In this document: positions 45,301-53,689 of the stretch, piece by piece | Position numbering within the stretch: the stretch's first letter is position 1 | How the letters are laid out: each line of letters opens with the position of its first letter | NCBI GenBank assembly: GCA_965248135.1 | Contig: CBDFIN010000012.1 | Coordinates: 1,922,001-1,986,000 of the forward strand | Direction of reading: 5' to 3' | Source: SZUA-100 sp965248135 | GTDB lineage: Bacteria; Pseudomonadota; Alphaproteobacteria; Rhizobiales; Rhizobiaceae | Length of the DNA: 64,000 nucleotides | Notes under the pieces: generated by a model | What the model saw: the letters and a program-made list of their open reading frames with translations, nothing else | Database searches by the model: none | What the model was told of the DNA's origin: nothing | Program-made: the position numbers and the translations under genes

Positions 45301-46515
45301 CCGGTGTCGGTTGTACCCAACTGGATCAGCGAAATCGCCAAATTCGCGCCAACGCTAAATGTTGTTTGGATGATCGGTAGCGCCACCAAACGAAAGAATA
45401 TGTTGGAAAACCTGCAACCGTTTGACGTTGTTTTATGCAGCTACGGAGTGCTCGCTCCAGATGAAGAAAATCTCTCGAAGGTCGAATGGGACATGGTGGT
45501 GCTTGACGAGGCACAGGCCGTCAAAAACCATACGACAAAGCGTGCCAGTGCCGCATTTTCGCTAAATGCAAAGTTCAAGCTGGTGACAACCGGCACGCCG
45601 ATGGAAAATCATCTGGGCGAATTGTGGAGTGTTTTCAGGTTCATAACGCCGGGGTTTTTGGGCTCCTACGACAAATTTGTCCAACGATTTATCTCCCCGA
45701 TTGAAGGGAACAACGATGCGGTCGCCAAACAACATCTCAAAAGCCTGATCCAGCCCTTTATCTTAAGACGTAAAAAATCTCAGGTGCTTGAAGAGCTGCC
45801 ACCCAAAACAGAAATCACCCTCAATGTGGAAATGAGCAAACAGGAGCGCGCCTTTTACGAAACACTGCGGCTCCAGGCGGTTGAAAATATCGCCGCGGCT
45901 GCTGAGGAAAACCAGCCATCACACGTCAAAATACTGGCGGAAATTATGCGCCTGCGCCGTTGTTGCTGTCATCCCAAACTGATCGATGAAAAGATAGATA
46001 TAGATAGTACCAAGCTGGAACGCCTGCAATACCTGTTAACGGAACTGCGTGCTGGTGATCACAAGGTACTGATTTTCAGCCAGTTTGTCGGCCACCTCAA
46101 AATCATTCAAGAGTGGCTTGATGAGACAGACATCAGCTATCAGTATCTGGATGGTTCAACGCCGGTCAAAAGGCGGCAAAAGGCTGTACGCGATTTTCAG
46201 AACGGTGAAGGTGACTGCTTCTTGATCTCGCTAAAAGCTGGTGGTTCCGGGCTCAATCTAACGGCGGCAAATTACGTCATTCACATGGACCCGTGGTGGA
46301 ACCCGGCGGTCGAAGATCAGGCCTCGGACCGCGCCCATCGCATCGGCCAGAAACAACCCGTCACCATCTACCGGCTGGTCGTAAGCGATACCATCGAAGA
46401 AAAAATACTCGCCCTGCACAAAACCAAGCGCGACCTCGCCGACAGCCTGCTGGAAGGCACCGACCAAACTGGCCGCATCTCGGCCAAAGAACTGATCGCC
46501 TTGCTGACCGTATAG
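42388..46515 (+). CDS. SNF2-family DNA-dependent ATPase/helicase with a large N-terminal region
   Basis: About 1375 residues. The C-terminal roughly 480 hold both SNF2 lobes: ADDMGLGKTLQALAIMLLRA (Walker A), VVAPVSVVPNW, VVLDEAQAVKNHTTKRA (DEAQ box), VTTGTPMENHLGELWSVFRF, then VLIFSQFVGHLKIIQEWLDE, YLDGSTPVKRRQKAVRDFQN and MDPWWNPAVEDQASDRAHRI (motif VI). The preceding roughly 900 residues contain helical repeat-like segments (NILENTSSEHMNFGWVYSIN; YLMGDRAGALEQFETALQQY) and no recognised nuclease. It stands alone. A chromatin-like remodeler or defence role is possible but unproven. TTG at 42379 is an alternative start. Confidence 0.87.
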   Translation: MSNRTDNFEKLLPFHKEIFALLLMYGLPVSITAFLRVVSFAELQNPETGKTLIFSQLGDIFRQMQQSGLIHGQTGQPWQVEKKAQGLLNHPYVQENYIHWLPGIQEQLEIALKANTNHPWTYDSMPDDNKIALILQPFRLIVHHPEWSLQKKGQAFQKKLQTIEKNRQFAQDFWANVLAISENPLEIWPLLTEDQKVQIFERIKVHVLNFELPVELLTKLTRNGMPHMCWFSLAELYLFMGNMSKAANILENTSSEHMNFGWVYSINGLYQYLMGDRAGALEQFETALQQYKKQTRKRKAYFPFMAGLFYVLAMMQEDIDKYRARINEFLIVGQKEQRYDMQHYRLLDLLFKNHDEEQDQFSYSDRAPRDSWLAGNILDIIVYVILLSWGGKTSQLKISTNWSKTKDNLQNHGFDGMLAHLLMLQDNKPTAIFSIPRPVGEDWQRALKRLEELANPKTGGVSEKKGSTARIAWFVTYEFGYAKVQPKLQKLTKQGSWTKGRNIALKKLATGSFTEAELTVADMKAISCIEVCFDYNGWGTETNYQVEAKNAIPMLAGHPAVIARDGRPVEISTSSPDLVIKKNRDESYSLAFSQAIPPKPGNQIIQQNDHRIEVLEVSKQHCDISKKIGHKLTVPKEGIKQLQSLVPNLAPLVPVQSDLAGSSDELESIAANSTLQVHLGPVDEGFAAEFLVEPIDKSGKLFHPGKGGEHILVELGNKKVQTERNLQKERKYYRDVLRSSDTMQDMEEEPFRFYADGPQQCLELLDALKSCDQEKVNVRWPEGEKLRLHQQLNFSNLSLEIKKSGTDWFEVGGDIQIDDKTMMSMANLLEYINQSSSRFLDMGDDGFLALEQSLFRQLKQLSGISEGGKVHALASSILAEIGDNAGKLKSSKYWQDHHDQWERSFDKSTPLPSTLQADMRDYQHIGYNWLARLSDLNIGACLADDMGLGKTLQALAIMLLRAQNGPALVVAPVSVVPNWISEIAKFAPTLNVVWMIGSATKRKNMLENLQPFDVVLCSYGVLAPDEENLSKVEWDMVVLDEAQAVKNHTTKRASAAFSLNAKFKLVTTGTPMENHLGELWSVFRFITPGFLGSYDKFVQRFISPIEGNNDAVAKQHLKSLIQPFILRRKKSQVLEELPPKTEITLNVEMSKQERAFYETLRLQAVENIAAAAEENQPSHVKILAEIMRLRRCCCHPKLIDEKIDIDSTKLERLQYLLTELRAGDHKVLIFSQFVGHLKIIQEWLDETDISYQYLDGSTPVKRRQKAVRDFQNGEGDCFLISLKAGGSGLNLTAANYVIHMDPWWNPAVEDQASDRAHRIGQKQPVTIYRLVVSDTIEEKILALHKTKRDLADSLLEGTDQTGRISAKELIALLTV

Positions 46516-46594
46516 AGTTTTTCAGGCCAGAGCTATAATACTGGGTGCAAACCGGCATACCAAAGAAATCAAAACCCTTGGAAATCCGGCCTTC

Positions 46595-46694
46595 GGTGGT
46601 GAAAAATCGCCTGCTGGCAGTGTTGCAATCCGCTTGTGGCCGTCAAGGCCAGGGCACGTATTGCGCCGCGTCAGCAAACGATTTTTCTACCATC
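46595..46694. repeat. Inverted repeat between convergent genes
   Basis: GGTGGTGAAAAATCG (46595-46609) and CGATTTTTCTACCATC (46679-46694) are inverted with about two mismatches; GCTG/CAGC extends the match inward. It lies between the SNF2 gene and the convergent binding-protein gene and could be a small MITE or a long-loop terminator. Confidence 0.35.
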
Positions 46695-46737
46695 GGTCAA
46701 TATTAACTTCCCTTGGTATCAGGTCACCGAAAGTGCT

Positions 46738-47742
46738 TCACTGGCGATGAATGACCGCGCTCTCCCATTCGGAAAGGAACGTACGACGCTTTAAGGCATC
46801 CAGATAGGTCATGAGTGCGGGCTCTAGCGCGATAATAACCTGCTCGGCATTACTTTGATCTGACATCAGCGGTGGAAGTGCACGTTTGGCGGCATTCGAT
46901 CGAGGGTTGACGAGATGGGCCACGAAAGCTGCGGCCGTTCTGGAGTTCTTGGACAATTTTGAAACCATTGCGGTTCGCATCATTGTAGTTGGATAATTGG
47001 AAGGCAATACGATCTCCAATGCATCGCGTGTTTCGGTTCTGGCGAGTGCGTAGCTTCCAAGGACGTTATAGGCGACCGCCAGCGTCCCGTCCGCAAGGTC
47101 ATCAATCATTTCGCCCGAGCAACAATAAAGTCGGGCTCTCAACCCACCCATCACTTCCATAAGTCGCCAGAAAGTATCAGACGCTCGTGCATCCTGAGTT
47201 GCAAAAAGATACCCAAGACCAGAGCTGCGGACATCGTAGGTGCCTACACGGCCCTGAAACACCTCGGGTCGGGCGCGCAGTTCCCGGATCAGTTCCTGGC
47301 GCGTTCGGGGTATCGGGTGACCATCGAAAGCTTTTCTGTTTATGACGATGGCGGCCGGTTCGGAGGTGAAGGCGAAGATGCTGTCGCGCCATTTAGCCCA
47401 GTGCGGCAGAAAAACGCCCTCCACCTGCTGCGCAAATCCGTCATTGGCAAGCTTGAACTGAAGATCCATTGCGCTGGAGATCACCAGGTCAAAACGACCC
47501 GCATCAGCGCGAAAAATGCGGTCCAGATCAGCGGTTCCGGTCACCATATAGTCAACCGATACATTTGGTGTAACGGCCAAAAATTCTTCAATAATGGGGG
47601 CAAAGAACGATGTGTCAGTGCTGGAGATAATTCTCAGTTTGACGCCGGCCTTTTCATCGCCAAATAATTGGCGATCTTCCCAGGTTTGCCCGACGGTAAC
47701 TTGAGGCAATAGCCAGAAAACTAGAGCGATAATGAAACGCAT
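46738..47742 (-). CDS. Periplasmic solute-binding protein encoded with TctDE
   Basis: 334 residues with a signal peptide (MRFIIALVFWLLPQVTVGQT). It has the AfuA/family-1-like binding fold: KLRIISSTDTSFFAPIIEEF, VDYMVTGTADLDRIFRADAG, FDLVISSAMDLQFKLANDG and LAVAYNVLGSYALARTETR. It overlaps the 3' end of the sensor kinase gene by 22 nt, making a three-gene tctD-tctE-binding-protein operon. The likely role is delivering ligand information to the kinase or binding the same carboxylate; no permease or ATPase accompanies it. Confidence 0.82.
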   Translation of the reverse strand: MRFIIALVFWLLPQVTVGQTWEDRQLFGDEKAGVKLRIISSTDTSFFAPIIEEFLAVTPNVSVDYMVTGTADLDRIFRADAGRFDLVISSAMDLQFKLANDGFAQQVEGVFLPHWAKWRDSIFAFTSEPAAIVINRKAFDGHPIPRTRQELIRELRARPEVFQGRVGTYDVRSSGLGYLFATQDARASDTFWRLMEVMGGLRARLYCCSGEMIDDLADGTLAVAYNVLGSYALARTETRDALEIVLPSNYPTTMMRTAMVSKLSKNSRTAAAFVAHLVNPRSNAAKRALPPLMSDQSNAEQVIIALEPALMTYLDALKRRTFLSEWESAVIHRQ

Positions 47743-49088
47743 GCGCCACCCTCATCACGGTTGTTCAGCTCCATCTTGCCACCATGCGCCAAGACCACGT
47801 CACGCGCGATAGTTAATCCAAGACCCGATCCGGTTTTCCCATCAGCATTGTCACCGCGTTTAAACCGATCCGCCAGTTGATCAAGCTGATCAGGGGGGAA
47901 ACCTGGACCACGATCACAAACTTTCACCATCGGGTTCGGCGCTGCCAGGACACGGATATCAACCACATCGGTATCGGGAGCGTATTTGAGGGCATTATCA
48001 AGCAGATTTCTGACAGCGTTTTGCAACAGAATTGGATCGCCCATGCAATCGACTTTTTCCGGTCCGTTAAAGCGAAAATCCAGATCGTTCATTTCTGCAA
48101 TTGGCGTCATTTGCGTGACCAGATTTTTCACCAATTCCGTCAGGTTAATGGATTTTGTCTCCAGTTGATCTGCCCGAAATGTGATGATTGCATGGTCCAG
48201 CAGTTGGCCTGCGGCGCGCGAGCTTTCATCTATTGCACGCACCATAGACCGCAATGCCTGACGGTTCTCAGCCTTGTCCACCCGCTGGAGTGTTGCCTCT
48301 GCATGGGACCGCACAGTGGCAAGCGGCGTGCGAATGCGGTGTGCTGCCTCCGCAATGAAATCTTCCGATTGTTTCATTGCTCGGTCCAGCCGTTGCACCA
48401 ACGTGTTGAGGGCATCGACAAGTGGCGTCATCTCAGAAGGAACGGGTTGCGTAAATGGTCTCAGGTCATGCGGTCCCCGACGCGCAACCGATCCGGTGAG
48501 GCGCTTCAATTGCCCGATTGTAGAGGATGTTGCCCAAAATGATAGTAGCGCCGCCAACACGAAAAACCCCATGCCAAAAAACGCGGCGTTTCGTGAAATG
48601 CCCGCCAGGGTACCGGCAAGCGCGTCTTGTGTTTGTGCAACAACAACAGTTATTTGTGCGTGTTCATCGGACCCAACAAGTGTTCGCGTTGCCGAAGCCA
48701 TACGGACCAAATCCCCTCTAAAGGGTTTTGATGCGAAATAGCTTTGCCGGTCGCGTTGCGTCTCGGTTGGTCGCAAACCTTCGTACCCGGACAGAAACCG
48801 CATATCCTGGAAGATCGCATAGAACACTCTGTCATCAGAACGAGTGCGCAACATCGAAAAAGCGGCATAGGGAATGTCAATCTCAATTCTTCCGCCTTTG
48901 CTGGTTGCTGCGTCCAGAATGGAAGTAACAGAGGCACTTAAGATATTGTCCTGGCCCGCCTGAGCAATCTGTGCGGCATACCCACGTATCAGAAAAAACA
49001 ATAACAGCGCCAGCACAGCGGCTCCACCAATCAGCGTGGCCGCAAGGCGATTGCGAAGCGATCCGACAGCGCGAGAAGATTCAAACAT
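47721..49088 (-). CDS. tctE: Sensor histidine kinase, TctE family
   Basis: 455 residues from the ATG at 49088. A first membrane span (LIGGAAVLALLLFFLIRGYA), a periplasmic sensor of about 130 residues and a second span (GMGFFVLAALLSFWATSSTI) are followed by a HAMP-like linker. Then come the H-box IAEAAHRIRTPLATVRSHAE, N-box NLLDNALKYAPD, G1 DRGPGFPPDQ and G2 GSGLGLTIARDVVLAHGG. The start overlaps the end of the regulator gene. With the divergent tctCBA it forms a tricarboxylate-sensing system. Confidence 0.9.
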   Translation of the reverse strand: MFESSRAVGSLRNRLAATLIGGAAVLALLLFFLIRGYAAQIAQAGQDNILSASVTSILDAATSKGGRIEIDIPYAAFSMLRTRSDDRVFYAIFQDMRFLSGYEGLRPTETQRDRQSYFASKPFRGDLVRMASATRTLVGSDEHAQITVVVAQTQDALAGTLAGISRNAAFFGMGFFVLAALLSFWATSSTIGQLKRLTGSVARRGPHDLRPFTQPVPSEMTPLVDALNTLVQRLDRAMKQSEDFIAEAAHRIRTPLATVRSHAEATLQRVDKAENRQALRSMVRAIDESSRAAGQLLDHAIITFRADQLETKSINLTELVKNLVTQMTPIAEMNDLDFRFNGPEKVDCMGDPILLQNAVRNLLDNALKYAPDTDVVDIRVLAAPNPMVKVCDRGPGFPPDQLDQLADRFKRGDNADGKTGSGLGLTIARDVVLAHGGKMELNNRDEGGACVSLSL

Positions 49089-49746
49089 GATCAAGCCTGT
49101 AGCCGATACCTCTGAGCGTAGTAATAGACAGATCGGTGTTTTCCAAATGACGTCGAAGGCGTCCGATGTAAACCTCGATGGCATTCTCTGAGACGTCATC
49201 GTCATACGAAAACAATCTGTCCACCAGCTTTTGTTTCGAAAACACCTGCCCCGGTGCATTTATCAAGATCTCCAACAATCGCAACTCCCGATTTCTAAGA
49301 TCAATATTCTCACCCTCAATCAGCAGATGCCCGGCAACCGGATCAAAAGCGACGCCACCCAGCTTAATCACCGTTTGTGATTTTCCTGCTTTCCGCCTTA
49401 ATACGGCTCGACACCTGGCTTCCAGCTCGGCGTGATCGAAGGGCTTGGTGATATAATCATCAGCCCCAAGGTCGAGCACACTGATGCGATCTGAAACCTG
49501 GCTTCGGGCGGTCAAAACGATGACAGGTGTATCTTTTGCACCGCCTCGATGGCGTTTCAGGAATGTTCGCCCATCGCCGTCCGGCAACATAATATCGAGC
49601 AGAATCAAATCGTAGTCGCCAACGTCGGAAAATATGATTGCGTCTTCAAAATTTGCAGCATGATCAATGACATGCCCGTCCAACTGGAACCGTGACATGA
49701 TGGCATTCGCCAGCTCTGTATTGTCCTCTACCAACAAATATTTCAT
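49081..49746 (-). CDS. tctD: Response regulator, TctD (OmpR/PhoB) family
   Basis: 221 residues from the ATG at 49746; upstream in-frame ATGs would add a leader before the conserved MKYLLVEDNTELANAIM. The receiver domain has DYDLILLDIMLPDGDG with the phosphoacceptor Asp and ADDYITKPFDHAELEAR with the Lys. The C-terminal winged helix ends in ENAIEVYIGRLRRHLENTDL and TLRGIGYRLDHV. It probably activates the divergent tctCBA operon through the direct repeats at 49772-49791. Confidence 0.93.
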   Translation of the reverse strand: MKYLLVEDNTELANAIMSRFQLDGHVIDHAANFEDAIIFSDVGDYDLILLDIMLPDGDGRTFLKRHRGGAKDTPVIVLTARSQVSDRISVLDLGADDYITKPFDHAELEARCRAVLRRKAGKSQTVIKLGGVAFDPVAGHLLIEGENIDLRNRELRLLEILINAPGQVFSKQKLVDRLFSYDDDVSENAIEVYIGRLRRHLENTDLSITTLRGIGYRLDHV

Positions 49747-49771
49747 TGCCCTGATGCCCATTGTAGTGCCG

Positions 49772-49791
49772 TGACAGGTTTGTGTCAGGTT
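49772..49791. promoter_or_regulatory. Direct repeats, candidate TctD binding site
   Basis: TGACAGGTT (49772-49780) and TGTCAGGTT (49783-49791) with an 11-bp period, in the 107-bp region between tctD and tctC. OmpR-family regulators bind such tandem half-sites one helical turn apart. Confidence 0.5.
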
Positions 49792-49853
49792 GGCGTGCAT
49801 ATTTGTTCTTTTACTGGGCCGCATTATGGCTTGTTGTCAAATAGGAGGAAACA

Positions 49854-50837
49854 ATGATTTCACTGAAACTGGGTCGCCGTGCCCTCATTGCAGCTTTCGC
49901 TGCGTTTAGTTTGTCGGGGCCGGTGCTGGCGGACGGGCATAAAGTTCTCGACAGCATCCACTTCCTTATTCCCGGTGGCGCTGGTGGTGGCTGGGATGGC
50001 ACGGCCCGTGGTACGGGTGAAGCCTTGACAAAGGCTGGGCTGGTTGGCACCGCTTCTTATGAAAACATGTCAGGCGGAGGTGGCGGTAAAGCCATCGGAT
50101 ACCTGATTGAAAATGCGGAAAGCAACCACGGTACTTTGATGGTGAATTCCACACCGATTGTGATCCGGTCGCTTACCGGCGTATTCCCGCATAACTTCCG
50201 TGACCTTACGCTGGTATCCGGCACAATAGGCGATTATGCGGCGATGGTGGTCGGCAAAGACAGTCCGGTCAACTCCATGGCAGACTTGATCGCAGCCTAT
50301 GATGCGAACCCACGCGGCACCGCGATTGGTGGCGGGTCGGTTCCAGGAGGTATGGACCATCTCGTTGCAGCCATGGTTATGGAAGCTGCCGGCAAAGATG
50401 CTCTGAACGTCAAGTACATTCCTTATGATGCCGGCGGAAAAGCCATGGCAGCGCTGCTTTCCGGCGAGATTGCCGCTTTGTCGACCGGCTTTTCGGAGGC
50501 TGTCGATTTGGCGAAAGCCGGTGAAGTCAAGATCATTGGTGTTACTTCTGACGAACGTGTTGCCGCAGCTCCCGATGCGATGACCATGAAGGAACAAGGC
50601 ATCGATATATCCTTTGTCAACTGGCGTGGATTCTTTGCCGCTCCGGGTCTTCCGGGCGACAAGCTCGCAATGTACCAACGTGCGATCGCAAAGATGTATG
50701 AGACACCTGAGTGGGAAGAAGTACGCGCGCGTAACGGCTGGGTCAACATCCACAATTCGGGCGATGACTTCAAAGCCTTCCTGGAAGGTCAGGAAAAAGT
50801 TGTTGGCGATCTGATGAAGAAACTGGGCTTTCTCTAG
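49854..50837 (+). CDS. tctC: Tricarboxylate-binding receptor TctC (Bug family)
   Basis: 327 residues with an excellent ribosome site (AGGAGGAAACA). The signal peptide ends ...FSLSGPVLADG. Bug-family features are IHFLIPGGAGGGWDGTARGT, SGGGGGKAIGYLIENAESNH, VSGTIGDYAAMVVGKDSPVN, IGGGSVPGGMDHLVAAMVME and FVNWRGFFAAPGLPGDKLAM. It binds citrate or a related carboxylate in the periplasm for TctAB. The stop codon is the TAG inside the first CTAG of composite IV, so the native tail may have been one or a few residues different. Confidence 0.9.
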   Translation: MISLKLGRRALIAAFAAFSLSGPVLADGHKVLDSIHFLIPGGAGGGWDGTARGTGEALTKAGLVGTASYENMSGGGGGKAIGYLIENAESNHGTLMVNSTPIVIRSLTGVFPHNFRDLTLVSGTIGDYAAMVVGKDSPVNSMADLIAAYDANPRGTAIGGGSVPGGMDHLVAAMVMEAAGKDALNVKYIPYDAGGKAMAALLSGEIAALSTGFSEAVDLAKAGEVKIIGVTSDERVAAAPDAMTMKEQGIDISFVNWRGFFAAPGLPGDKLAMYQRAIAKMYETPEWEEVRARNGWVNIHNSGDDFKAFLEGQEKVVGDLMKKLGFL

Positions 50838-51001
50838 TGGTTCGATTCCAACATTTGCATCCCCCTGCAGCACCCATCTTTGCAAATGTTGGAATCAATA
50901 GAACCACTAGCAAGTTGTTGAATCTAGTGGAATTTTGAATTTGACATTTGAAAAAGAATGATGTTGCAAATGAGACTCAAATGTCAAATTCATTCCACTA
51001 G
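50834..51001. repeat. Palindromic composite IV (unit A5 50834-50910, spacer, unit B3 50924-51001)
   Basis: The reverse-oriented version of composites I and III: A reversed, spacer CAAGTTGTTGAAT, B reversed. It lies between tctC and tctB inside the operon, ending the tctC frame. The two strong hairpins should affect tctC mRNA stability or reduce read-through into tctBA. Confidence 0.85.
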
Positions 51002-51052
51002 GGCCTGATTGGCAGAGCACATAGCCGCTCTGCCGCCTCACGAGGGTAGAAT

Positions 51053-51535
51053 ATGGCACTGGATCGCTGGATCGCGCTGGTTTTGTTGGGCATCTGCATA
51101 GTTTACGGCTATGCAGCATGGTTCACCATGGACGGTTCACTTGCACCGTTCATGAAACGAAATCCGATTTGGCCCAGTACATTTCCGAAGGCACTTTCGA
51201 TTCTGGGCATGATAGCCTCGCTCGTTATCCTGCTCGGCCTTGAAAAGGGCGAAATGAAAGAAACCGAGATCGACTACAGGCGCCTTGGGGATTATCACCT
51301 TGGTCAGGCGATGTTACTCTTGGGGCTCATGGTGGCCTATGCATTATGCCTGCGTCCGCTTGGATTTTTATTTTCGACAGCATCATTTCTAATACTTGGC
51401 TCTTTCATTCTGGGCGAGCGCAAATGGCATGTCATGGTTCCGGTTGCGCTGATCGCCACGCTGATGGTCTGGTATCTCGTCCAGCAGGTCCTTGGCATCT
51501 ACTTACGCCCGCTGCCGGGCTTTCTGGGAGGTTGA
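51053..51535 (+). CDS. tctB: Small membrane subunit TctB
   Basis: 160 residues with four hydrophobic segments (WIALVLLGICIVYGYAAWFT; ALSILGMIASLVILLGL; AMLLLGLMVAYALCLRPLGF; MVPVALIATLMVWYLVQQVL) and the MKRNPIWPSTFPK loop common in TctB. It sits 1 nt before tctA and ends in the GGGAGG ribosome site of that gene. Confidence 0.88.
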   Translation: MALDRWIALVLLGICIVYGYAAWFTMDGSLAPFMKRNPIWPSTFPKALSILGMIASLVILLGLEKGEMKETEIDYRRLGDYHLGQAMLLLGLMVAYALCLRPLGFLFSTASFLILGSFILGERKWHVMVPVALIATLMVWYLVQQVLGIYLRPLPGFLGG

Positions 51536-51536
51536 C

Positions 51537-53051
51537 ATGCTCGAAGGACTTTTAGTCGGCCTGCAAACCGCCTTGTCCATCCAGAACCTTTTGATGGTGA
51601 TTGGCGGCTGTCTGATTGGTACGTTCATAGGTATGCTACCGGGCCTTGGCCCCATGTCGATCATCGCCATAATGATACCGGTTGCGATTTCGATAGGTGA
51701 TCCTTCCGCTGCCTTGATCCTGTTGGCGGGCGTTTACTATGGCGCAATATTCGGCGGCTCGACCTCATCCATATTGCTCAACGCTCCAGGTGTTGCAGGC
51801 ACTGTCGCCAGCAGTTTTGATGGCTATCCGATGGCACGGCAGGGCAAGGCCGGTAAGGCGCTTACCATCGCTGCCATCGCCAGTTTTGCCGGGGGTACCA
51901 TCGGCGCTGTCCTGTTGATGATTTTTGCCCCGGCATTGTCGTCAGTAGCCCTCCTGTTCCATTCAGCCGAGTATTTCGCACTTATGGTGGTTGGCCTTTC
52001 TGCAATTGCCGCTTTCGCGGGCACTGGTCAGGTCGCCAAGGCGCTTGTAATGACCGTCCTCGGTTTGATCATGGCAACTGTTGGTGAAGGTGCGTTGTTT
52101 AACCTGCCGCGTTTCACCATGGGCATTATGGATTTGCAATCGGGTTTTGGTTTCATCACGCTGGCAATGGCCATGTTTGCCTTGCCGGAGGCCTTGTTCC
52201 TTGTTCTCAAACCCCGCGGAACCGAGGGCGTAGGCGGCAGCAAGATCAAAAACCTGCGTATCACAGGCGCCGAGGCCAAGGCCATCGCGCCGGTCATTGG
52301 TCGTCAGTCGCTACAGGGCTTTTTCATCGGCGTTCTGCCCGGTGCAGGTGCAACAATCGCCAGTTTTCTCGGTTATGCGGTAGAACGCAATATTGCGACT
52401 AAAAGCGAGCAGGATGAATTTGGAAAAGGCTCGATTAAAGGTCTGGCTGCACCTGAAACGGCCAACAACGCCGCATGTACCGGCTCTTTTGTGCCGCTGT
52501 TGACATTGGGCATTCCAGGTTCCGGGACCACCGCCATATTGCTGGGTGCGCTCATTGCTCTTAACGTTACACCCGGGCCACGTTTGATGCTGGACGAACC
52601 ACAGATTTTCTGGGCAGTCATCATGTCGATGTTCATCGGCAATCTGGTGTTGTTAATCCTCAATCTCCCGCTGATCCCTTACATCGCCAAAGTGTTGACC
52701 ATCCCGCGCAACTACCTGATCCCATTCATTCTGTTCTTCACGCTGATGGGCGCTTACATTGGTCAAAACAACGCTACCGAACTACTGCTGCTGGTGGGCT
52801 TTGGCGTCTGTGCGACGGCGCTCAAATTTGCCGATTATCCCCTGGCGCCGCTGCTGATCGGTTTTATTCTGGGCGGTATGCTGGAAGACAATTTTTCGCG
52901 ATCCATGCAAATCTACGATGGCATCGGGTTTATCTGGGAGCGCCCCATGACACTGGGCCTTTTGGCAATTGCTGTCATTTTGATCGTTCTACCGAGCTAT
53001 CGCGCACGGCGTGCAAAAAGCCGCGCGGAAGGTGTCGCGGAAGGCGATTAG
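51537..53051 (+). CDS. tctA: Large membrane subunit TctA
   Basis: 504 residues from the ATG at 51537. The conserved GGCLIGTFIGMLPGLGPMSI, GAIFGGSTSSILLNAPGVAG, GVLPGAGATIASFLGYAVER and VPLLTLGIPGSGTTAILLGA segments are diagnostic of TctA, with 11-12 membrane spans. It completes the tripartite tricarboxylate transporter driven by ion gradients. Confidence 0.95.
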   Translation: MLEGLLVGLQTALSIQNLLMVIGGCLIGTFIGMLPGLGPMSIIAIMIPVAISIGDPSAALILLAGVYYGAIFGGSTSSILLNAPGVAGTVASSFDGYPMARQGKAGKALTIAAIASFAGGTIGAVLLMIFAPALSSVALLFHSAEYFALMVVGLSAIAAFAGTGQVAKALVMTVLGLIMATVGEGALFNLPRFTMGIMDLQSGFGFITLAMAMFALPEALFLVLKPRGTEGVGGSKIKNLRITGAEAKAIAPVIGRQSLQGFFIGVLPGAGATIASFLGYAVERNIATKSEQDEFGKGSIKGLAAPETANNAACTGSFVPLLTLGIPGSGTTAILLGALIALNVTPGPRLMLDEPQIFWAVIMSMFIGNLVLLILNLPLIPYIAKVLTIPRNYLIPFILFFTLMGAYIGQNNATELLLLVGFGVCATALKFADYPLAPLLIGFILGGMLEDNFSRSMQIYDGIGFIWERPMTLGLLAIAVILIVLPSYRARRAKSRAEGVAEGD

Positions 53052-53100
53052 CAACGATTGCATTATATGGCGATCAAGGCGATTTTTCTCTGGTTTGAAG

Positions 53101-53400
53101 CAATTCCTGATTGAACCATCCGTTGGCAATGTTGGCGATTCATTCAAGCGAGCGCGCTGCGCCATTGGTTCGGGCAGCGCAAAGCAAACGCCTTGGCCGA
53201 AAGCATCATTGGGCTTTACAAGGCCGAAGTCATTCATCGCAAAACCTCCTGGCACAGGATTGAAGAGGTTGAGCTGGCAACACTCAAATGGGTTGACTGG
53301 CTCAACAACCGCCGGCTCATGGAGCCGATCGGAAATTTTCATCCAAAAAAGCAGAGGAACTGTTCTACGCACAAAAAAGTACGCTAGAATTGGCCGCATA
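53101..53400 (+). pseudogene. IS3-family orfB C-terminal fragment with a small palindromic insertion
   Basis: IEPSVGNVGDS and, in the next frame, ALAESIIGLYKAEVIHRKTS, WHRIEEVELATLKWVDWLNN, RRLMEPIGN match the orfB at 55435-56280. Where SYDN should be, about 40 nt are inserted containing the stem-loop GCGCTGC (53154-53160) / GCAGCGC (53174-53180), shifting the frame. It lies just downstream of tctA. Confidence 0.8.
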
Positions 53401-53493
53401 AACCAAACAGCCTCCGGCAAACCCGCCCCGGTTCATACCCATGTCTTAGGTACGAACTGTTACCCATGTCTCCGGGTCGGACCCTGATGTATT

Positions 53494-53568
53494 TGGCTCC
53501 CCGGGCCGGATTCGAACCAGCGACCGATCGGTTAACAGCCGATTGCTCTACCACTGAGCTACCGAGGA
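53494..53568 (-). tRNA. tRNA-Asn (GTT)
   Basis: 75 nt with CCA. On the minus strand the acceptor stem is TCCTCGG paired with CCGGGGA. The anticodon arm ATCGGCTGTTAACCGAT gives GTT, and the T-arm is CTGGTTCGAATCCGG. The D-arm AGCTCAGTGGTAGAGC is standard. Confidence 0.95.
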
Positions 53569-53689
53569 ACAGGCGCGCTTTGCAGAGTATCAAAACACCG
53601 CAGCGCGTAATAGCAAAAGTTTGCAGGAAATCGCAAGAGGGAAGTTGTTATAAATTGCAGATCGCAGCAATCACTTGATTGCGTTTGCT

